A DNA stretch of 64,000 bases, taken from the NCBI GenBank assembly GCA_016840945.1, contig JAEORJ010000319.1:1-64000 (forward strand), read 5' to 3'. Origin of the DNA: Candidatus Gerdarchaeota archaeon. Lineage in GTDB: Archaea > Asgardarchaeota > Heimdallarchaeia > JABLTI01. The translations under genes were made by a program, and so were the position numbers. The notes under the pieces are model-generated. The model saw only the letters and a program-made list of their open reading frames with translations, had not been told where the DNA came from and did no database searches. Shown here piece by piece: positions 59,394 through 64,000 of this stretch. Positions within the stretch are counted from its first letter, which is position 1; the number at the start of each line of letters is the position of its first letter.

Positions 59394-60014
59394 TTATCTA
59401 CCCCAATCTCTTGGGGTCATAACCTTATAGGTTTCTTTCAAAGCTTCAAATGTTGCTTTAGCGAAATTCGGAGTTGTTCTTGTTTCTCCTTTTGATTTAG
59501 TCCAGATATCAGTTATTCCAGCTAATTCAAAGACATATTTTCCAATGTTACCAGATGCTAATCCTAAACCTTTTGGAGCAGGTTTAGCAATAACTTCACA
59601 ATTACCAGTTTTACCTCGTACTTGGAATGGGATGCTATGTGGATCATGGCAGGAACACTCCCAAGAACCACATCCTCTCCTCACTGGAGCAAGATTGAGT
59701 TTTGCACTTGTAATTGCTTTTCGAATTGCTGGACCAATTGCTTTTGTTTTAGCTTCGCCAATACCAACAAAACCATTTCGATTTCCTACAGCAACACAGA
59801 TTTTGAATCTAGATTTCTCGCCAGCATCGGTTTGTCTTTGTACCATATTTATGTTAATTACCTCATCTTCAAGGTTTTGTACTAAAGCATCGATAATTTC
59901 TTCCTCTTTAATGTTCAATGATTGTTGGAAGACCTCATCAATTGAGGTTATCTCGCCTTTTTTGACCATTGCACCGAGCTTTGTTTTTGGTTTCCATTCA
60001 TTCATTTCTGCCAT
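59394..60014 (-). CDS. rps5: Small ribosomal subunit protein uS5
   Basis: A 206-residue protein. The double-stranded-RNA-binding-like domain includes VAVGNRNGFVGIGEAKTKAIGPAIRKAI near residue 90, and the second part carries GCGSWECSCHDPHSIPF and RGKTGNCEVIAKPAPKGLGLASG. These are archaeal uS5 hallmarks. It takes part in decoding accuracy at the A site. It lies six bases after the uL18 stop. Confidence 0.95.
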   Translation of the reverse strand: MAEMNEWKPKTKLGAMVKKGEITSIDEVFQQSLNIKEEEIIDALVQNLEDEVININMVQRQTDAGEKSRFKICVAVGNRNGFVGIGEAKTKAIGPAIRKAITSAKLNLAPVRRGCGSWECSCHDPHSIPFQVRGKTGNCEVIAKPAPKGLGLASGNIGKYVFELAGITDIWTKSKGETRTTPNFAKATFEALKETYKVMTPRDWGR

Positions 60015-60020
60015 TTTCTA

Positions 60021-61133
60021 TCACTTCTTTGATTTTGTTCCTGTAGTAGATTTCTTAGTGGTAGTGGATGACTTACTAGTGCTACTACTGCTACTTGGTT
60101 TCTTCTCAGTTGTAGTTGGTTTCTTCTCAGTTGTAGTTGCTTTCTTTGTTGTGCTTGAAGATGGTTTCTTTTCAGTAGTTTTTGTTTCAGCGGTAGGTTT
60201 CTTTGGAGTAGTTGAGGTGGTTTTTGTAGGTGTAGATTTAGGTTGTGGCGTTTTTGTTGTGGTAGTTGTTGTGCTTTTCTTAGATTCAGTTGTAGTTGGT
60301 TTAGTAGTTGTGGTAGTAGTTTTTGATTTTGGTGTAGTGTCAGTTGTTTTTGGTTTTGGCGTTGTAGTATCTGTGGTTTTTGGTTTTGATGTTGTTGCAT
60401 CTGCGGTCTTTGGTTTTTGAGTTGTTGTAGTTGATTTTGCAGGAGTAGTTGGTTTCATAGGAGCAGTAGGTTTCTTCTTAGGAGCACTCTTACTTTTCTT
60501 ATTCTTGTCATTTCTACTTTTCAAATTATTTTTCATTGCACCAGAAGCTAATTCATCATCAATAGCTTTTATTGTTGCTTTGAAATATGTTGGCAAACTT
60601 TCTGGTTTAGCAGAATTCTTTGTATAACCTGAAAATTGCTTGTCATATTTTTTAGCATCTTTCTTCTTTAGTTCTGTTGCGTAGTCAGCGATAATTTTAC
60701 CTGTATATCTATCTTCAGAAGGGAAGATTTCAGGATCATGAGGTATTGTTAAACCTGCATGAACTGCTCCACAAAGTAAGGCTGAAATCCTAGTGTCTTT
60801 GCTACAAGTATTAATACCAATATCAAGTATTGCATCCTTAATACCAAGTGCTTTTGCATATTTCCCTGCAAGATAACCGGTTAAATAAGATGCTGGAACA
60901 TTACTAGTTGCGCCTTTCCAACCATACTTTTTCAAGTGTTGGGAGCTGGCATCAACTAATGTTTCATCACCAATAACTTTGGCATAGACAATACTAACAC
61001 GTTGGTGTTTATTGGATCTTCGAACCACTAAACGATTTTTGCCTGAACGGAGCAATCTCTTTCTACGATGGAAGTTTGTTTTTCCTTCTCTTCTTCTTCT
61101 GAAAGGAACATGATAATTTGCACTTCGAGCCAT
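60021..61133 (-). CDS. rpl18: Large ribosomal subunit protein uL18 with long Thr/Lys-rich tail
   Basis: A 370-residue protein whose first ~190 residues are ordinary archaeal uL18: ANYHVPFRRRREGKTNFHRRKRLL, LTGYLAGKYAKALG, GAVHAGLTIPHD and ADYATEL. From about residue 200 on it changes into a low-complexity tail of about 170 residues built almost only from Thr, Lys, Pro and Ser, against an essentially absent tail in ordinary family members. A similar tail occurs on eL32 in the same operon. uL18 holds 5S rRNA, so the tail would project from the central protuberance. ATG 61133 is chosen; GTG 61142 overlaps eL19. Confidence 0.93.
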   Translation of the reverse strand: MARSANYHVPFRRRREGKTNFHRRKRLLRSGKNRLVVRRSNKHQRVSIVYAKVIGDETLVDASSQHLKKYGWKGATSNVPASYLTGYLAGKYAKALGIKDAILDIGINTCSKDTRISALLCGAVHAGLTIPHDPEIFPSEDRYTGKIIADYATELKKKDAKKYDKQFSGYTKNSAKPESLPTYFKATIKAIDDELASGAMKNNLKSRNDKNKKSKSAPKKKPTAPMKPTTPAKSTTTTQKPKTADATTSKPKTTDTTTPKPKTTDTTPKSKTTTTTTKPTTTESKKSTTTTTTKTPQPKSTPTKTTSTTPKKPTAETKTTEKKPSSSTTKKATTTEKKPTTTEKKPSSSSSTSKSSTTTKKSTTGTKSKK

Positions 61134-61138
61134 ATTAA

Positions 61139-61660
61139 TCACGAACTCCTTTTATCTTTGGATTTTGCAACGCGTAATTCTCGCATCACTGCATCTACCT
61201 CTGGGAGCTTTCTTTTAGACATACGATTATCCTGAATGTACATCTTTAGATAATTAGCAGAACGAAACATTCCACCTTTTGCTCGAAGGTAAAGCAAACG
61301 ATAGGTTGCCTTATCTATGAAGTTCTTATCTCTGAGAACTCTCAAATAAGCACGTTGCTTTCGGATTCTATTAATCCATTCTCTTCTTAAATCAGTTCGA
61401 GCAGATTTACGTCCTTTACGACTACCGTGACCCCTTCTTTGACCCATTACTCTTTTGGAGTGGAGTTCACGAGCTCTACCTCGACTGATTCCTTGTTCTT
61501 TGCGAACTTGTATAGCACCACTATGAATAAGCGCCCGAATATCTCTTCTAGTAAGTGCCATTTGAACCTCATCTGCAGCATCAGGATCAATGTATATTCT
61601 ATTTACACCTACACCTAAGATATCTGCAGCGATATTTCTTTGAGTTTTTACGTCAGTCAT
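61139..61660 (-). CDS. rpl19e: Large ribosomal subunit protein eL19
   Basis: A 173-residue basic protein, MTDVKTQRNIAADILGVGVNRIYID at the start, SRGRARELHSKRVMGQRRGHGSRKGRKSARTD in the middle and a long C-terminal helix (YLRLYLRAKGGMFRS-type segment, residues about 120-150). It binds 23S rRNA and forms bridges to the small subunit. The family is archaeal/eukaryotic. It lies 14 bases after eL32 and five bases before the chosen start of uL18. Confidence 0.94.
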   Translation of the reverse strand: MTDVKTQRNIAADILGVGVNRIYIDPDAADEVQMALTRRDIRALIHSGAIQVRKEQGISRGRARELHSKRVMGQRRGHGSRKGRKSARTDLRREWINRIRKQRAYLRVLRDKNFIDKATYRLLYLRAKGGMFRSANYLKMYIQDNRMSKRKLPEVDAVMRELRVAKSKDKRSS

Positions 61661-61674
61661 TTTCTTTTACCTCA

Positions 61675-62538
61675 TTATTCTTTCTTAGTGGTAGTTGTTT
61701 TCTTCTTAGTATCAGTTGTCTTACTAGAAGTTGATTTTGTACTTGTAGTTGATTTCTTTTCAGGAGCTTTAGCTGTTGAAGTCGTCTTTTTAGTGGTAGT
61801 GGTTGATGGTTTCTTGGTTGTTGTAGTGGTAGTTTTCTTAGTAGTACTTGTAGCTGGTTTTTTAGCTGCTGTCGTTGAAGGTTTCTTGGCAGTAGTGGCT
61901 GTGCTTTTCTTTGTAGTTGTGCTTGTTGGTTTCTTTGTTGTAGTAGTGGTTGTTGATTTCTTGGTTGTAGTTGTTTTTGATTTAGTGGATTTCTTAAGCT
62001 CAGCTTCAATTTTTTCAAGTTCGTCTAATTCATCAAGTGATAATTCTTCACCAGATTTGGGTTTCTTCTTACGTGGTGCACTGCTAGCTTTCTCACCTTT
62101 TTCATCTTCTAATAGAAGTTCATCTGAAATTTCTGAGATTGTAGCGAAAGTTAATGCTTCCTCAGGTCTATTAATGATCTTGATATCAAGTTCATCAGCC
62201 CTGTTTGTTATTGCTACTTTCTTTTTAACACCAACAGTTGAAGCTAATCGAGCAATTTGAGTTTTCTTATCTACTTTTTCTAATTCATCAACATTGTGAA
62301 CTAGTACTTCGATTTTTCCACTTCTTGTTAGACCACGAACAGCTTTTGGTCCTCTATAACCTATTTTGACTATTGTTGGTATACCTCTTTTGTGATGGCG
62401 CATTTTATTATCAATACCAATTGGTTTACGCCAGCTTGATTTGACTCGTTTGTAGCGCCAGCTTTCTTGTCTTCTGAATTTTGGACGAGATTGTCGCATC
62501 CTGTCTCTCTTTCGAAGTAGTCGTTTGTTTACTGTCAT
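61675..62538 (-). CDS. rpl32e: Large ribosomal subunit protein eL32 with long Thr/Lys-rich tail
   Basis: A 287-residue protein. Residues 1-130 are a normal archaeal eL32: FRRQESWRYKRVKSSWRKPIG, DNKMRHHKRGIPTIVKIGYRGPKAVRGL, ARLASTVGVKKKVAITNRADEL. After an acidic linker (LDELDELEKIEAELKK near 180), about 100 residues of Thr/Lys/Ser/Pro-rich repeats follow, similar to the uL18 tail. Ordinary archaeal eL32 is about 130 residues. GGTGTGAT before ATG 62538 supports that start over GTG 62541. Confidence 0.93.
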   Translation of the reverse strand: MTVNKRLLRKRDRMRQSRPKFRRQESWRYKRVKSSWRKPIGIDNKMRHHKRGIPTIVKIGYRGPKAVRGLTRSGKIEVLVHNVDELEKVDKKTQIARLASTVGVKKKVAITNRADELDIKIINRPEEALTFATISEISDELLLEDEKGEKASSAPRKKKPKSGEELSLDELDELEKIEAELKKSTKSKTTTTKKSTTTTTTKKPTSTTTKKSTATTAKKPSTTAAKKPATSTTKKTTTTTTKKPSTTTTKKTTSTAKAPEKKSTTSTKSTSSKTTDTKKKTTTTKKE

Positions 62539-62550
62539 CACTAATCACAC

Positions 62551-63111
62551 CTATTCGATACCAACAGATTGGTTAGATAACCAAATACCATCCATGAAAC
62601 GTCTGGGATCTTTGTGGTATTTTCCACGAAGCTTACAGATTTCTTGGATATTAGCTGCTGTTTGACCAACATGCTCCTTATTTATACCTGTGATGATTAA
62701 CTCATCACCTTCAACTTTGACTTTAACATCATCACCAAAAATCTTAGCTGTTCGAGGATGTCTCTGACCATATAAGTTCTTGATAATGATATCTTTACCT
62801 TTAATATCCACTGTTATTGGAAAGTGAGAATAAACTATTGTTAATCTGTAGGTATAACCTTCAGTTACACCAACAATCATGTTCTTTACATGAGCAGCAA
62901 TCGTTCCTAGCATAGCTTGTTCTCTTCGTCTTGGGAAAGCTACAGACATATTCAATGTCTTCTTAGCTAATTTCAAATTGATTGGTTCGCCTGTGAAATC
63001 TCTTTCCAAGGTACCTTTTGGACCAACAACTGAGACCTTCATACCTTTAAGGTCTAAGTTTACGCCTTCTGGCACTTCGATGTTTCTTTCAGCAAATACA
63101 CTTTTTGGCAT
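62551..63111 (-). CDS. rpl6: Large ribosomal subunit protein uL6
   Basis: A 186-residue protein of two related beta-alpha domains: IEVPEGVNLDLKGMKVSVVGPKGTLERDF at the N-terminus, TIAAHVKNMIVGVTEGYTYRL in the middle and VGQTAANIQEICKLRGKYHKDPRRFMDGIWL at the C-terminus. These are archaeal uL6 hallmarks; it sits near the GTPase centre. It lies 19 bases after uS8. Confidence 0.95.
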   Translation of the reverse strand: MPKSVFAERNIEVPEGVNLDLKGMKVSVVGPKGTLERDFTGEPINLKLAKKTLNMSVAFPRRREQAMLGTIAAHVKNMIVGVTEGYTYRLTIVYSHFPITVDIKGKDIIIKNLYGQRHPRTAKIFGDDVKVKVEGDELIITGINKEHVGQTAANIQEICKLRGKYHKDPRRFMDGIWLSNQSVGIE

Positions 63112-63130
63112 TTTACTATCCCATCCTAAA

Positions 63131-63523
63131 TCAGTAGATAAAAGCGAGGAGTCTTCCTCCGATACCTAATGCTTTGGCATCTTCATGACTCATAACACCT
63201 TTTGGTGTTGAGACAATGAGAATTCCGATATCTCTTGCTGGGAGATATTTTTCTTCCCATGATTCGAATTCTCTATGTTTAACAGAAAAGCGCGGTTTAA
63301 TAACAGCGCAATTGTTAATCCTTCCTAGCAATTGAACTTTGAATATCCCTGCTCTATCATCATCAATGAATTCAAATTCACCAATGTAGCCTTTAGCCAT
63401 CATTACTTTGATCACTGATGAAATGAGTTTTGAAGCAGGTTTTAAGTAAACTTCACGTTTGCCTAATTTCTCAGCATTTTGAATGTTATTCATTGCGTTT
63501 GCTAGTGTGTCTAAAAGTGGCAT
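63131..63523 (-). CDS. rps8: Small ribosomal subunit protein uS8
   Basis: A 130-residue protein: [23 protein letters not shown] at the N-terminus, [55 protein letters not shown] at the C-terminus in segments, with the [12 protein letters not shown] rRNA-binding loop. Length and ending (AFIY) match archaeal uS8. It binds helix 21 of 16S rRNA in the central domain. It lies 37 bases after uS14. Confidence 0.95.
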   Translation of the reverse strand: MPLLDTLANAMNNIQNAEKLGKREVYLKPASKLISSVIKVMMAKGYIGEFEFIDDDRAGIFKVQLLGRINNCAVIKPRFSVKHREFESWEEKYLPARDIGILIVSTPKGVMSHEDAKALGIGGRLLAFIY

Positions 63524-63560
63524 TTTTTCATCACCTATTTTATCCTAGGATAGAAGGATA

Positions 63561-63743
63561 TTATCCTCCATGTCCTCCATATCGTTTGAAACCGACTGTA
63601 CTAGCTATTTCTCTGAAACAACGTCGACAGACGTTCAAGCCATGTCTTCGAATAAGGCCTTCACGAGCGCCACATCGTGTACAAGTTCGTGAACCTTTTC
63701 CATAAGTGACTTTCTTTGATTTCGTACCTGAACCTTTAGCCAT
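63561..63743 (-). CDS. rps14: Small ribosomal subunit protein uS14
   Basis: A 60-residue zinc-type uS14: GKGSRTCTRCGAREGLIRRHGLNVCRRCFREIASTVGF, with two C-x2-C pairs for zinc, as usual in archaea. It sits in the head of the small subunit. It lies 10 bases after uL5 and 37 before uS8, the conserved spc order. Confidence 0.95.
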   Translation of the reverse strand: MAKGSGTKSKKVTYGKGSRTCTRCGAREGLIRRHGLNVCRRCFREIASTVGFKRYGGHGG

Positions 63744-63753
63744 TTGATTTCAC

Positions 63754-64000
63754 CTATTCAACAGTTAATCCTAATTCGGTTTCAGCGAAGACTATCGCTT
63801 CTTCTTTAGAGATCCTGTGCTTCACAGGGATCTTCTTTGGTGATCGGAATCTTCTTTTCACTCTATAACCTGGACGTTCTAAATGGATTAGCACGTCTAG
63901 TCCTGTAACTCCAAGGTTTGGGTCATATTTTGTTCCCGGAATGTTTATGTGTTCTTTAATTCCAAAACCAAAATTACCTTCATTATCAAATGAACGTTGA
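63754..64000 (-). CDS. rpl5: Large ribosomal subunit protein uL5, C-terminal part
   Basis: The gene runs off the window edge; only about 82 C-terminal codons are visible. Translation gives a frame with SFDNEGNFGFGIKEHINIPG, then TKYDPNLGVTGLDVLIHLER and PGYRVKRR, ending ETELGLTVE. The FGIKEHI and IPG-x-YDP segments are characteristic of archaeal uL5, which binds 5S rRNA. It is the first visible gene of the ribosomal operon; the N-terminus lies beyond 64000. Confidence 0.93.
   Translation of the reverse strand, partial: QRSFDNEGNFGFGIKEHINIPGTKYDPNLGVTGLDVLIHLERPGYRVKRRFRSPKKIPVKHRISKEEAIVFAETELGLTVE

Noticed and set aside
59545..60420. A long plus-strand frame opposite uS5 and the uL18 tail
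   Set aside because: It is the antisense of conserved ribosomal genes and its Val/Phe repeats simply mirror the Thr/Lys-rich tail codons.
61640..62260. A plus-strand frame opposite the eL32 tail
   Set aside because: Antisense of the Thr/Lys repeat in eL32; low-complexity Val/Phe sequence with no independent support.

Overview
This 64 kb window (AT-rich, roughly one-third GC by eye) is an archaeal chromosome segment. The information-processing genes are archaeal: RadA, an Orc1/Cdc6-like ATPase, EF-2, archaeal AlaRS, class I CCA-adding enzyme, TrmY, TrmG10, eS26, and the uL5-uS14-uS8-uL6-eL32-eL19-uL18-uS5-uL30-uL15 ribosomal run. eS26, a RAD51-like Walker A in RadA, a WD40 protein with a PHD/RING-like zinc module and a giant integrin-like surface protein together suggest an Asgard archaeon, perhaps Heimdallarchaeia-like. 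That placement is inference, because no database search could be run. I saw no CRISPR array, insertion sequence or rRNA gene.

Layout. 1-5.9 kb: secreted or membrane hypotheticals, an AT-hook protein, a large TPR protein, an M23-like protein, and two copies of a short repeat shaped like a tRNA 3' end. 6-11.3 kb: a metabolic island with ComD/ComE-type sulfopyruvate decarboxylase, a Staygreen protein, a CrtC/AttH-type protein, a TspO-like membrane protein and an amidase. 11.4-17.4 kb: TM2, HEAT, Tag-like glycosylase, two surface proteins with sorting-signal-like C-termini, cyclophilin, and the WD40 protein. 17.6-23.5 kb: Orc1/Cdc6-like ATPase, thioredoxin reductase, MfnB, an EMAP-like RNA-binding protein, RadA and a CheY-like receiver. 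23.7-29.3 kb: an 1843-residue surface protein with a seven-blade FG-GAP-type propeller, Ig-like repeats, one membrane helix and a cytosolic domain. 29.3-36.5 kb: ICMT-like methyltransferase, a second M23-like protein, a DinB-like protein, EF-2, rubredoxin and a glycosyltransferase.

36.5-46.7 kb is rich in RNA-processing genes: CCA-adding enzyme, ThpR, UPF0201, RNase Z, TrmG10, PRPP synthetase, a YhbY-like protein, UPF0147, TrmY and eS26, mixed with membrane hypotheticals. 46.9-55.5 kb: PadR regulator, M24 peptidase, GNAT, MBL hydrolase, a complete porCDAB operon (pyruvate:ferredoxin oxidoreductase), a tRNA-Gln(CTG) with an insert in its D-loop, and a Gfo/Idh/MocA oxidoreductase. 55.5-64 kb: AlaRS and the spc-type ribosomal operon. 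That operon stops at a strong terminator after uL15 with no secY, and two of its proteins (uL18, eL32) carry very long Thr/Lys-rich tails.

How the genes fit together. The set points to an anaerobe that oxidises 2-oxoacids with ferredoxin (Por) and handles electrons with rubredoxin and thioredoxin reductase. It also encodes at least parts of the coenzyme M and methanofuran pathways, with no methanogenesis enzyme in the window. Transcription units are short and many convergent gene pairs are separated by bidirectional hairpin terminators.
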